From the NCBI GenBank assembly GCA_039090855.1, contig CM077023.1, positions 80,637,127 through 80,701,126 on the forward strand: 64,000 nucleotides of DNA, given 5' to 3'. This DNA comes from Macrothele yani. Taxonomy: Eukaryota; Arthropoda; Arachnida; Araneae; Macrothelidae. The notes below the pieces were generated by a model. That model did no database searches and was not told the DNA's origin. It worked only from the letters and a program-made list of their open reading frames with translations. Shown here in pieces: positions 10,824 to 21,930 of this stretch; the first letter of the stretch is position 1, and every line of letters begins with the position of its first letter. A program made the position numbers and the translations under genes.

Positions 10824-11663
10824 TACAGGTTTGCACGGGCCTGGCCCAGCCAGCGGGCAGGGTCGGGCTTTTTTAGTTTAGATAACAGAGCAACGGGCCG
10901 GGCTTTTTCTTAGACACTTAAGTCCGGGCAAGGATGGGCCGGGCCAAGTCGACCCATTCCTTTTATCGCAATGTTAAAGAAATAAAAAAGTCATGTTACC
11001 CGATTTCCTGGTCTGGTTAACTGTTTTGCTGACTTTACTTACTTCCATGACATAGCCCAGGACGTAATTACAAAAGTAAGGAGAGACACTAACTGCGTTT
11101 TTACCATCTGTAGGTATTAAGATGGTAAAAACCACTTTGGGGCTTGTTGAGAACAAAAAGATTCGACCTCGAGCTAGTGTGTGTGTTGTGTGAAGTGGGG
11201 GACAGGGGTGCCTGCAGTAGGGTGTGGTGTGTATGTGTGTGTTTGTATGATAGAGTGGGACGACATCGATTGTTTCTCCTATCCCTAATCTGTATAAGGA
11301 TTGACTTTTGTAGTGGTACCCCTTTCTAGTTCAGCGAAAGGGAGATTCTGAACGTGCTTAGTCTTCTTTTTCTCTCTCTTTAAAGGTTATATTTTTCGAT
11401 AATTGTCAAAGTTTAGTTAATATTTTTAGGCTTACATTCAACTAAATATTTTCAATAATATCTCATTTCATTATTTAATTTTCATAATTTAATGAAATAC
11501 AATAGAAAAAACAAAATAATACCAAATAGCACATCACAGGCCGCGCCTAAATAAGAGCTGCAATTGACGGAGTCAGGCCGGCCCGGGCCGGACAAGACGG
11601 GGCCTAAAACTCACGGACTCGGGCCGGGTCAGGCTTGCCAAATATGGTCCGTGCAGGTCTCTA
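10824..11663. mobile_element. Non-autonomous hAT-like element (840 bp) inside the mariner relic
   Basis: Ends are tacaggtttgcacgggcc at the left and the inverted, diverged tagagacctgcacggacc at the right. The 8-bp flanks are gctcaccg (10816-10823) and gctcacca (11664-11671), fitting the 8-bp target duplication of hAT elements. Subterminal regions are GC-rich with repeated gggccgggc words, and a TG-rich tract lies at 11175-11250. No transposase is present. Removing the insert rejoins mariner pieces A and B. Confidence 0.82.
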
Positions 11664-12152
11664 GCTCACCACCTTTTGCCTAGACACGTGGCTGAGCGCA
11701 GGACACAGTATAGACTTCATCATGAAAATCACTTAGCCGGAGACAGATGGAAATTTATTGTGACTATTGATGAAGCAAGGAACTACCTAAACGACTGTAA
11801 CAAAAAACGGTCGATTTACTATTGCAAAAGAGAAGAAAAGGACTTACAAACTTAGTTCCAAGAATCTAAAGAAAGTTTCAGTAAATGATTCATGATTATT
11901 GCTGGTTTCTCGTACAATGGGAAATTAAAGTTAAGAAAAGTTGAAAAGAATGTTAAAATCAATTCTGTATATTACCAAAATAATGTTTTACCTCCTACAT
12001 TTAAAAAGGAAATACCATTCCTTTATCTCCAAATTCTTGAAAAAATGATAAAAGATATGGGTATGAAGCCTATACCTTTTGCTCATATTCCTTCGAAGTC
12101 CTTGGATGTATCACCAATTTAGTATAATGCCTTCGGACTGCTAAAAAGAGCA

Positions 12153-12557
12153 CATTCTATCACTTAGCCGTATACCATTCTATCACTTTAAACGTATACC
12201 TAAAACAATAGTTAGACTCAAGGTTAATAGACAGTACAGTTTGCTCATCCCGCCTTCCTCGCAGACGAATAATCGCGACGCCGCTGAGTGACATCACCGT
12301 CCTAACATGTGAATCGTAAATTCGAGCTGTAGCTATGGAAGATGTGTTGCCAACAATTTTTATAACTGAAACACAGAACAATAGCTTATACAGAAGCACA
12401 TTTACATTAAATATAAAAGAAATTCACAGTAATGTGAAAATTTTAATAACGGAGATTTCAAAAATACCCCCGCACATTTTTGTAACGTAAAGGGCGGGAA
12501 AATGGTTGTACTTGTTAATAATTTTAATTAATTACAAGTGGAATTTTTGCTGTTTTT
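12153..12557. other. Spacer within the split mariner
   Basis: A 24-bp tandem duplication (cattctatcactt...gtatac) lies at about 12148-12198. Otherwise no feature is recognised. Confidence 0.45.
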
Positions 12558-13119
12558 TGCGCTTTCCAACCGTAGGTTGAAGAAGCGTTGTGCGTCCGTC
12601 TGTCCGCACGATAACTCACGTAAAAATGGTTCGATTTCGATGAAATTTTACTATGTGGAGGGGATCACCTGAGGGCGAAACCTATTGAAAATGGGCAAAA
12701 TGGGGTCAAAGGTCAAGACATAGGAGCGGGATCCATTCCACTGCCTTTATGCGTCATAATTTGCGTAAAAATGGTTCAACTTGAAATTTCAGTATGTGGT
12801 AGGGGACAACCTGGGGACGAATCCTATTGAAAATGGGCGAAATGGAGTCAAAGGTCAGGACATAAGAGCGGGATCCATTCCATTGCACTTATGTGTCATA
12901 ACTTACATAAAAATGCTTCGATTGCGACAAAACTTTATCATATTGTTTCGGAGGTATACTGAACTGGTCCTGTTGAATATCATCGAAATTGGGTCAAAGG
13001 TCAGGGCGCAGGAGCGAGATTTATTCCACAGTCATTATCCTCATAACTTGAGTAATGATTTCTGGTATGTTGGAAAGTGTTTCATAATCAATGCATTGCA
13101 TGATTTTACTAACTTGTTT
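12558..13119 (+). repeat. Dispersed DR1-containing repeat, copy 2
   Basis: Collinear with 6383-6957, including the starting hairpin, the gtccgtctgtccg tract, three modules and the 'gattttactaactt' end. DR1 motifs lie at 12703-12715 (GGGTCAAAGGTCA), 12845-12857 (GAGTCAAAGGTCA, one change) and 12991-13003 (GGGTCAAAGGTCA). It inserted within the distal part of the mariner relic and so is younger than it. Confidence 0.8.
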
Positions 13120-13437
13120 TAAATTAAAAATTGAAAACATTATGCATTTAAAAATCTGGTAGAATTTATGAAGATTATTCCAGCTGGTTTACGAATAATA
13201 ATTCCGACACGCTGCTATGATGCAGATACAAAGGAACGTGGCGATTGGTAAGTTTTACGATAGCGATCTGGACAATGACGTCTCAAAGCAATCACAGGAA
13301 ACGCAGGATGAGCATAAACTTGTCATCTACTAACCTTGGTTAGACTATGGAAAGCAGTGGAAGAGGAGTGGAATAAAATACCATTACAAATTTCAAGAAA
13401 TGCCCTGTTATCTTGGAAATCTAGATGTAGGTTCACG

Positions 13438-15589
13438 TCCCTGCTCAGGTTATTCTTAAGTAAAAAAGGGCTATCAGATGAAACATTTAAGAATTAAATA
13501 ATTTTATTTTAAGCGTTAATTGTATTGCTGAAAAGTCGTTCTAAACATGTGTGAACAGCCTCTGTATTTCATTAATGCCTGTAGCACGCAGATGTAACTG
13601 AAGAAAAATTCAGCAGATTTCACCAAGTCTTTTTGGTTTGCAATTGCCTAGACTTACACTCTTTCAAGCATCTGTCCATGAACCCGGGAGAAAATGCCTG
13701 CCATATCGATTCAAAGCCGTTTCATCGGGGTAACAACGTTTGTTGTCCCAACTGTGAGATCCCTATCTCCATACAAGGACATATACATGTGGTCATCCAA
13801 GTCTGAGGCCGTTAAGCACGATTTTAGTTAATTGGCTTGTCCTAATCAGTGACCACGTTTATAAAAGTGCTTAACAAGGTAAACAAAATAACTGAAAACT
13901 GAATCGTTACCATGAAATCAGGTGGTGACCAAGAAAGTCTACGACTGAGATTGAAGCAAATAAACAGCTTTTCACGGAAATATTTCCAGATGACTTAAAT
14001 TCTGTGTGATTGGGATGTAATTCCCTGCATTTTCTCTCTTAAGAAACATTACGAATACGTCCCTGCTCAGGTTATTCTTAAGTAAATGACAAATTTAAGT
14101 ATATTTCGTAAAAATATGATAGTATAAAACCTACGCAGGAACGTAGCTAAGTAAGCAACTTTATTAAAGAGTTGCAATATGTAAAATCTGTATGTAAACG
14201 AAAAAAAAAAAAGAAGAAATCTAGCAACTTAGTAAAAAAATATAGTTACTTTCCTGCCTTCATAGAAACAAATTCGGTGGTATTTGACAAATGAAATCCG
14301 ATTCGATTTTAAATTTGTTACGGTAGGTATTCTGATTCTCTGATGTTTCTGTTACATTGTATATTCATGCCTACAAAATGTACATGCAAGCTGCTTTACC
14401 CTACAAAATAAAAAAAATTATGGAAAAAACTACACTATGAAAAGGTAAAAGATGTAGAACTTGAAAAAAGAAAGGAATGTGCATATTTTATGACAGATTT
14501 GTCATTGTTAGAGAGTTAAGTGGAATAAAAAGTGTGATCGGCATCACTATTGTTGCCATAACTGACACCCACAAATACGATCTACAATTACTCGGTTACA
14601 ATTTCTGGCGGCTGGAATAACATTTTTGACGCAGGCATACTCACTCACATGCTTTGTATGAGCATCATTTTAGTCCCATTAAGAATCAATAGCAAACCTC
14701 TGTGTTTCAGATTTTGCGGTGTTTCATAAAAAAAAGAAAAAATGAGACCACAAAAATAAAAAATAAAAAATAAAAAATTGAAAATTTGGAAAATGAATGC
14801 ACCTAAAATCTCCCCGATGGTTCTTCATGGAATTTAAAGTAGTGCCGAATTATATTTTGGAGATATGCACTGTGAATTGAATGTTTTTTTTATTATCTTC
14901 GGTTGTTAATAATCTATACTCTATCAAATGCTTCAGATAAAAAGGCAGAAAATTTCCTCCTTTTTTGATAACTCGTTTTATCTGCTGCTCTCACTAAAGT
15001 ACATACTATAACGTTGATATTTTTCTTCCACGTGTCTGCAGAAATAAAAATGACCTGAAGCTGACCTATCCGTGTTAAACTCGCTATCTTTCTGTCACTG
15101 AAGAAATAAAAGGGTCACTCGTTTTTAAATTCAAGGCTTTCGGTATGAAAAAATTCGTTTGTTTTTTTTAATTGGTTTTTGATGGATATCTACTCGAAAA
15201 ATAAGAGTGGCTTAAAGTTATCTTCCACGAAATTAGCTCAGAAATCAGTGAAAGTACTATTTCTTCATATACTGAATTACACGTTATCTTTCGAGTTGAC
15301 AACTATTTGGCAATTAATTAACCTTTTCTCAGTTTGAACTTTGCGAGATTTTGGAGAAAACCCAGAACACGTTGAGCCTAATGGATTTGTTGAATACAAC
15401 ATTTTTTTTTTTTTTCTTATCACTCGTTCATACATCTCTAACATCCCGAGAATAATACGGGTGCTCTCTGGAATACATATTCGCTTCTCAAAACCATGTT
15501 ACTAGCGTTTCGTAAAATACACATTCACTTTGTAAGGCAATGAAATTATTGATGGATTGATAGCATTACTATTCTTTCGGTTGGCGAGA
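13438..15589. other. Unique stretch with an exact 30-bp direct repeat
   Basis: No gene recognised. A 30-bp word starting ACGTCCCTGCTCAGG occurs exactly at 13435-13464 and again at 14057-14086, with 592 bp between. The intervening segment is slightly less AT-rich and has no recognised family. Simple A-rich repeats lie at 14730-14780. Confidence 0.6.
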
Positions 15590-16783
15590 AGCCGAAAACG
15601 AGTTTAGGACATTTGGGCACACGGACAACTGGGCGCATTCACTTTTAGAGCCATGAAATTGCGCTGAATAAAAAATTACATTGTTCCCCTATTTCTCCCT
15701 ACTTGAGCAAGTGGTGTGCCCGAAAAAATCCCCCCCCCCCCCCCCATATCTCATTACCATTAAGAAATTAAGAAATATTTACGATTTTCTATCTGAAAGA
15801 CGGGGCGAGGTGGGCATCTGGGCACCCGGACATTTGGGCACAAATGTTTCCGGGGCAGTATGAAAATCGCCGTCTCTTGGCCCTATAATGAGAATTTGAT
15901 CGAGAAAATGTTCACCGTAAGACAAGGGACAATTATACTTAAATTCGGGGAAACAAAAGTGCATTCGTGAATACAAAAAAAATTCATAGCACATTTCTTA
16001 AACCTACGGGTTTCAATAAAACTAAACAATTACAGCAGAACTCATACTATGTTCGGAAAAGGACGACAAGGTGGGATTTTTTTAATAACGCTGCACGTTT
16101 GCTTAGGCACTAAATATTTACATAACATGTCAAGTTATTGATATTTCTCTCTTACATACTTAAGCACTAAATATTAATTTCTATGCCTCATCCGTACGCC
16201 ATTTTGACAGTTTTTATTCAATCGATGTCCTAACGTTTACCTATCAACTCAAGCGAAAAATCATATTGTGCTATTTTCTGAGGCGCGAAATATCAATTCA
16301 CAATTCCTTAGGTCTAGGCCTTTTCAATAGTTTCTATAATAATTATGTCATATTCACAACGTTTACCTATCAAGGTGCGCTTTTACTGAATCACTAAATA
16401 TTATTTCATAGGCCCTAGGCCTAGTCCTTTTTAACAGTTTTTATTCTAACCATGTCACATTCACAGCGATTACGTTTCAACTCAAGTTAATAATATTGCG
16501 CTTTCACTTTGGCACGATGTAAATTCATATGCACTAGGCCATTTTAACAGTTTTTATTCTACCGATGTCACATTTATAACCTTTACGTATCAACTGAAGT
16601 TAATAATATCCCGCTTTTACTTAAGCACTAAAAGCACACTATTATTAACTTGAGATGATACGCAAACGTTGTGAATATGACATTAGTTAAGTAAAAGCTA
16701 TTAAAAGGGCTTATGCCTAGAGCCTATGAATTAACATTGAGTGCCAAAGTGAAAGTGAAATATTATTAACTTAAGTTGATATG

Positions 16784-17122
16784 CACTGAGAAAAAGTTTT
16801 GTTTATTCAGCAAAAAAAAAAAAAAGAAAAAATGTTGAATCAACCAAAACATTTTGTCGATATTTGTCATTGTTATCATGACAAAACAGTTTGTTCATTT
16901 AACAAAATGCCTAGGTTGATTTTCGGGAATTTGTTGGATCCAACAATGTGTATTGTTATCGTTATAAAGCGTTTAGTTGAATTAACAAAATATAGCCAAC
17001 GAAATAATTTTGTGTTACCAACAAAACAATTCCGATGGAGTTTGGCTAATGCAACAAAATAAATCGACAAAACAGCTCAACAAAACTATTTTGTTGTTTC
17101 AAACAAACTTTTTTTCTCAGTG
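16784..17122. mobile_element. Small inverted-repeat element (MITE, 339 bp) in FB2
   Basis: Left end CACTGAGAAAAAGTTTTGTT, and the right end is the inverse of CACTGAGAAAAAAAGTTTGT. The interior contains repeated caacaaaa words in both orientations and no transposase. Flanking FB2 sequence rejoins as ttgatatgtaatcg, with a possible 2-bp TG duplication. The exact superfamily is unclear. Confidence 0.75.
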
Positions 17123-17579
17123 TGTAATCGTTGTGAATATGACATTGGTTGAGTAAAAACTTTTAAAAGGCCTAGGGCCTGTGAAACAACATTTAGTGCC
17201 TAAGTAAAAGCGGAATATTACTAACTTGAGTTGATACGTAAATGTTGTGAATATGACATTGGTTGGGTAAAAACTATTAAAAATGCCTAGGCCTAGGGCC
17301 TGTGAAATAATATTTAGTGATTAAGTAAAAGCGCAATATTATTACCTTGACTTGATAGGTAAACGTTATGAATATGACATGATTATAATAAAAACTGTTG
17401 AAAAGGCCTAGGCCTAGGTATTGTGAATTGATATTTCATGCCTCAGAAAATAGCCCAATATGATTTTTTGCCTGACTTGATAGGTAAACGTTAGGACATC
17501 GATTGAATAAAAACTGTCAAAATGGTGTACGGATGAGGCATAATAATTATTATTTAGTGCTTAAATAAAAAAAAAAAAA

Positions 17580-17801
17580 GGCCGCCCCGGTGGTGCAGTG
17601 GTCTAAGCGATGGCATCTGATCATTCGTCCGAACGGGGTCCGGGTTCGACTCCCGGTGAGGCATGGATGTTGGGTTTGTCTTACGGCACTGGCTCTCTCC
17701 CTTCCCTGGAACCAGTGACCCTAAATTAGGGACGGGCGACTGCTTATAGCCCATTGAGTTGCTCACGGTGGTCGTTAAACCTCCAATCAAAAAAAAAAAA
17801 A
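17580..17801 (+). mobile_element. tRNA-derived SINE, full-length copy in FB2
   Basis: A tRNA-like head has an A box (tggtctaagcgatgg) and a B box (gggttcgactccc), followed by a body (tcttacggcactggctctct ... gctcacggtggtcgttaaac) and a poly-A tail. This is the copy with the most complete 5' end (ggccgccccggtggtgcag). It interrupts FB2 in an A-rich target. Confidence 0.9.
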
Positions 17802-18098
17802 TTAGCAAAAGAGAAATATCAATAACTTGACATGTTATGTAAATATTTTGTGCCTAAATAAAAGTGCAGCGTTATTAAAAAATCCCACCTTGTCGTCCTT
17901 TTCCGAACATAGTGTGAGTTCTGCTGTAATTGCTTTGTTTCGTTAAAACCCGTAGGTTTAAGAAATGGGCTATGAAATTTGTTTTTTGTTTTTTTTGTTT
18001 TTGTTGTTTTGTTTTTTATTCACGGATGTACTTTTGTTTCCCCAAATTCAATTGTAATTGTGGTTTGTCTTACTGGGAACGTTTTCTCGATTAATTCT

Positions 18099-18822
18099 CA
18101 GCGGCTGACAAGTTTGAATGCCTGGCATTCATCACCTTGTCAGAAAGATACGTACTCATAATACGCCTCATTAAATTTAAAATTTTTGCCTGCAGTTTTC
18201 AAAAGCACTTTGTGAAATGCTGTGTGTTCATAAATTGTTACATAACACAATGTTTCTCAAATTTTTAGGAAAACCAGATATGGAAGAGTTCGGCGGAACG
18301 TTTTACTGGAAAAAGAATATAAATGACCGGAAATATTGGATATTGGTAAAGTATATAATCATGCAACCACTCAGAGAAAATTCATGACTTTACATGCAAC
18401 TGAAATTTCAGTAATATGTCTATTCTTTTTCCTTCTTTAACGCTAAATATGCAAAATTTTTAACATTTTATGAGACCTTCTCAATGGTTTGAAAAATCGC
18501 TTCCTTCAACGAAACTTGTCACTTTTTTTCAAAAAAGCGTTATTTTTTATAACAAACGCGAGAAAGAAAGCAAAGTAAGTTTTAGTAGGACTAAATTCAT
18601 ATGCAATGAATGAAGTTAAGGTAAGTGCATTACATCCCCCTCCCTATTTGTCTTTGGAGTGTGTGTGGCACGAAAATACTGAATTTTTTCTTGCTGCATA
18701 TAATTTGTTTCGCATTATTCGCATTTTGCAACGATCAAGAAGGTGAAGTTAAGATGAAAAAAAGTGTGCATGCATTCAACGACCTTACTCTTTCTTTGTT
18801 TCGGCATTTAAGGGCGTAAGAT
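18099..18822. other. Spacer without recognised gene
   Basis: AT-rich. A small hairpin (gaatgcc t ggcattc) lies just after the FB2 break at 18116-18130. Confidence 0.45.
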
Positions 18823-18990
18823 GTCGTCCGTCCCTAATTTGAGACTTCTGGTTCCTGGGAGGGGACAGGGACAGCGCCATTTAGAAGACACTTCACTCAG
18901 GCATAGTCCGATGTTCGAGCCCGGATCCAGCTCAAACGAATGAATGACCTGTGGCGCTAGCTTCTGACACTCGCTCACCTGGGCGGGTCT
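18823..18990 (-). mobile_element. Old SINE copy
   Basis: A diverged match to the SINE body (cgtccctaatttgagacttc, then a degraded B box ttcgagcccgga) in minus orientation, lacking the tail end. Confidence 0.6.
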
Positions 18991-19164
18991 ATTCATGGAC
19001 GCCCTATTAGGAGGGGAGGCAAGCGGAGGCATTTGCCCTCCCCTGGAAATCTGAGTACACCATATCAGTGCTTTGGAGGTACTACAAAAATTTTTTTTTT
19101 CAGTAACACAAGTTCTAAATATTAATTTTTCTGTTGAACTTTTGGATGCAGTGTGTGAGTCGCA

Positions 19165-19321
19165 CGCCCGTCCCTATTTTCGGTCACTGGTTCCAGGGAA
19201 GGGAGAGATCCAGTGCCGTAAGGCAAACACAACGTCCATGCCTCACCGGGATTCGAACCCGGACCCCTTTCGAACGAATGATCAGAAGCCATCGCTTAGA
19301 CTACTGCGCCACCGGGGGCGG
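19165..19321 (-). mobile_element. SINE copy, 3'-truncated
   Basis: The plus strand shows cgcccgtccctattttcggt, then the complement of the B box (gggattcgaaccc) and A box, ending ccaccgggggcgg. The 3' end of the SINE (minus orientation) is missing on the left side. Confidence 0.85.
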
Positions 19322-19945
19322 CTATCTCGTCTTGTCCGCAGCAACAGGAGGGCTATTGTGGCTGACATTACCCATATTTTTTTTCATTGGGGGGTTTAAC
19401 GACCACCTGGAGCAACTCAATAGGCTATAAGCAGTATCCCGTCCCAATTTAGGGCCACTGATTCCAGGGAAGGGAGAGAGGCAGTACCGTAACACAAAGA
19501 CAACATCCATGCCTCACCGGGATTCGAACCCGGACCCATCTCGGACGAATGATCAGAAGCCATCGCTTAGACCACTGCGCCACCCGGCCGGCCCATAATT
19601 CCAATTGTGGTGAAGGGCCCAATGTGTCTGAACACACACTTCATCGTACACACTTGATATGGGTCTCTGCAGCTGGTGACCCATTCGTGTGCCTATGCTC
19701 AGCGCTGGACACCGTCGTCAATGCTTGCAGTGGGCACGTAATCATCGATATTGGAACATAGAAGCCTGGAAAAGGGTCTCATGATCAGACGAGTTCCGTT
19801 TTCTGTTGCACCATGTCGACGGACGAGCTCGTGTGTGACGTTCACTCAAGGAAGCCTTGTCACCTGGATGCACTGTGGGAAGGATCCAGGCAGCTGGAGG
19901 GAGTGTGACGGTCTAGGCAATATTTTCTTTGGGAACACTTGGACC
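19322..19945 (+). pseudogene. Tc1-like transposase fragment split by a SINE
   Basis: 19322-19376 encodes LSRLVRSNRRAIVADITH. After removal of the SINE and one copy of its target duplication the frame continues NSNCGEGPNVSEHTLHRT, and then with frame shifts RQCLQWAR, SRFLLHHVDGRARV-like and AAGGSVTVWA-like segments up to 19945. These are the second DNA-binding part and the start of the catalytic core of a Tc1-family transposase. The rest is missing. Confidence 0.75.
19377..19591 (-). mobile_element. SINE copy inside the Tc1 fragment
   Basis: A T-run (tail) on the left is followed by the complement of the full SINE, ending accactgcgccacccggcc. CCCATA flanks both sides (19371-19376 and 19592-19597), which is a short target duplication. 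Confidence 0.88.
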
Positions 19946-20004
19946 ACACGTACCGTATGGAAAAGCATGAAAGACAGAGAAATGAAAACCATGGTATCAT
20001 CCTT

Positions 20005-20075
20005 TGCAGCAGTCATTCACTGCTGGACAAAAGATGTCCCGAAGTTTTTTTCCAGCACTCTGTCCTCACCGTGTT
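20005..20075 (-). mobile_element. Possible RTE LINE 3' remnant
   Basis: The stretch cattcactgctggacaaaag is followed by sequence partly matching the conserved 3' end of RTE elements. It is short and diverged, so the call is weak. Confidence 0.35.
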
Positions 20076-20379
20076 TTATTTTGCTGGGTTTTCGGGGCGC
20101 ATAAGACCCAAATGGCGAAAAGGAGCAAGATAACAACAAATTCATTTCTTTACTGTCCCGGTAAGCTGTGAAATTTCATTTATCCATCACTTTTATGCAG
20201 CGTTTGTGTCTTCTGGGTTTCATTAAATTTATGGATTGTGTTCGTGGTGAAAACCGGTTAGATAACAAGACGGTACAGTGAAAATTTGCATAAGGTGTTT
20301 GTGTATGTTACTTGTATATGGAGAAAGCCACAGGACTTGTATTTCCACTCTGAGGTCTGACCTATTACATTTTGTACTA

Positions 20380-21930
20380 TAGCTGTCTTACGAATTCAAC
20401 CTAACCATTGAAGCTTTTCATGAATGGATGGACACCGTTCTCGAAGATGTCCTGCATTCGCTCCAAGTGTTGCCCCCAGCATCAGATTATTATACAGACA
20501 TCATCAATATGCCTAAGATCTCACATCAAATGAAATTTTTTAAGCAGACGTTTACAGTCACACCAGTTGATAAAACCGGAAATACTTCCGCAGTCATTTG
20601 CAAGAAATTTTATATGGAACTCATGATTCAAGAAATGACTAACACAGAGACTTATAACCCTGTTACTCAAAGCATTAAAGCTACCTCTAAAAAGATTCTG
20701 GCCTTATATGTACAAACGTCTCAAGCTACAAGCATCTAACATTAATTAACCTTTAATTTACGGCATTCCTAAATTTCATAAACAGCCGGTACCTTTTCGT
20801 TTCATCACCAGCGGACGTAATTGCTATAACAGCAAAGCAGGTAAACTGTTTAGTAGCTTTCTTTCTGCCATATTGAAAAAAATAACTTCTACCTGGATTA
20901 TTTGCAGCAATGCTAGGGTCATTGAGACCTTAGATACGCTTAATTGTATCACCTATGTCGATACATACGATTTCAAGAACCTGTTCACATCCATGTCCCT
21001 ATCGGGCTTACTCCTAGTGACGAAAGACCTGTTTCATTCACTTGATAACAGTATCACTTCGCAGTACTGGCATTACCTCACATACGTCTGCACTAACCAC
21101 AATTATGCAGTCATAGGAAACAAACTATACCTACGGACTCGTGGGATACCAATGGGTAGCAGTTTTTCAAGCAGTCTGGCCAACCTTTTTTTTTTTTTTT
21201 TTGATTGGAGGTTTAACGACCACCGTGAGCAACTCAATGGGCTATAAGCAGTCGCCCGTCCCTAATTTAGGGTCACTGGTTCCAGGGAACGGAGAGAGCC
21301 AGTGCCGTAAGACAAACACAACATCCATGCCTCACCGGGATTCGAACCCGGACCCCTTACGGACGAATGATCAGAGGCCATCGCTTAGACCACTGCGCCA
21401 CCGGGGCGGTGGCCAACCTTTACTTGCACCGCTTCGAATCTAAATTTATTGCCACTCTGTCTGCTGATCTCGGAATTGTCCTCAGGTACATCGATGATAT
21501 TATTGTCTTCAACAACCCGCATTTTTTTGCAAATGAGTCAATCTATTTATCCCGATGACCTTTCCCTGGAAAAACCAACAGTGCATCCAACCACGTGAAC
21601 TTCGTGGACCTAGATATCAGGATCAACAGAAATATGGGTTTTCAGATCGAACTTTTTGATGAGAGACAGGATTTTAATTTTGACGTCAAGTTTTTCACCC
21701 ATTGGATGTGTAATTTAGAGTAAAAAAAAAACAAAAAAACATCTCCATTGGTATACACCGCAACGTCTCCATTGGTATACACTGCACCGTCATTATATCT
21801 CAGTTTCACAGAATCGTCAAAATATGTTCTAACATAAAAAAACATTATCAAAAACCTCAACATCCTAGTCAATATATTTAAATCTAATAATATTCCAATC
21901 CACTTTCTCAAACGTTACCTTAATTAATCC
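20380..21930 (+). pseudogene. Penelope-like element reverse transcriptase, degraded
   Basis: Conserved blocks appear in order but in shifting frames: EFNLTIEAFHEWMDTVLEDV, TFTVTPVDKTGNTSAVICKK (VTPVDK-like block), VDTYDFKNLFTSMS (palm motif A, D in TYDF), LRTRGIPMGSSFSSSLAN (GIPMG block), RYIDDIIVFNNPHF (catalytic YIDD), then VNFVDLDIRINRNMGFQIEL (a YLDL-like block). This order is that of Penelope-like reverse transcriptases rather than LINEs. A SINE splits the GIPMG and YIDD blocks at SSLAN/LYLHRFE. Stops and frameshifts lie between 20740 and 20870 and after 21550. A GIY-YIG nuclease domain was not recognised downstream. A 24-bp duplication (atctccattggtatac) lies at 21741-21785. Confidence 0.82.
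21188..21409 (-). mobile_element. Young SINE in the Penelope-like ORF
   Basis: An 11-bp target duplication TGGCCAACCTT lies at 21177-21187 and 21410-21420, defining the element ends exactly: poly-T tail on the left, accactgcgccaccggggcg on the right. Removing it restores the reading SSLANLYLHRFE. Confidence 0.93.

Larger units (their letters stand above)
10605..13437 (+). pseudogene. Mariner-superfamily transposase relic in three pieces
   Basis: Piece A, 10605-10823, gives a helix-turn-helix-like segment (TKRAITKSLKISVSTVNKVI). Piece B, 11672-12152, continues with LAGDRWKFIVTIDEARNYL (first catalytic Asp in TIDEA), then FSYNGKLKLRKVEKNVKINS and PSKSLDVSPI followed by a stop. The segment that should hold the second catalytic Asp is deleted between IPFLYLQ and ILEKM. 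Piece C, 13335-13437, gives LWKAVEEEWNKIPLQISRNA and LLSWKSRCR, the C-terminal part. A hAT element separates A from B, and about 1.2 kb including the DR1 repeat separates B from C. The order and matching frames show one element broken by later insertions. It is inactive. Confidence 0.82.
15590..18098. mobile_element. Foldback element FB2, right end truncated
   Basis: The left arm (15590 to about 16629) matches the FB1 left arm in order: terminal iterations (ggacatttgggcacac, ggacaactgggc) at 15606-15635, a second iteration block at 15811-15840, the 'cacatttcttaaacctacgg' segment, then several subrepeats with AGGCCTAG. The axis is near 16630. The right arm repeats this inverted up to about 18098, where the outermost ~200 bp with iterations are missing. 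A MITE (16784-17122) and a SINE (17580-17801) are inserted in the right arm. A C-run lies at 15730-15744. It is longer than FB1 because it has more subrepeats. Confidence 0.8.

Noticed and set aside
13800..13830. 5S rRNA-like words (gtctgaggccgttaagcacg)
   Set aside because: Too short, and the rest of a 5S gene is not found nearby.
21141..21443. ORFs with MGYKQSPVPNLGSLVPG-like sequence here and in many other places
   Set aside because: These are translations of the SINE body. They recur at every SINE copy in the antisense direction, so they are not a protein family.
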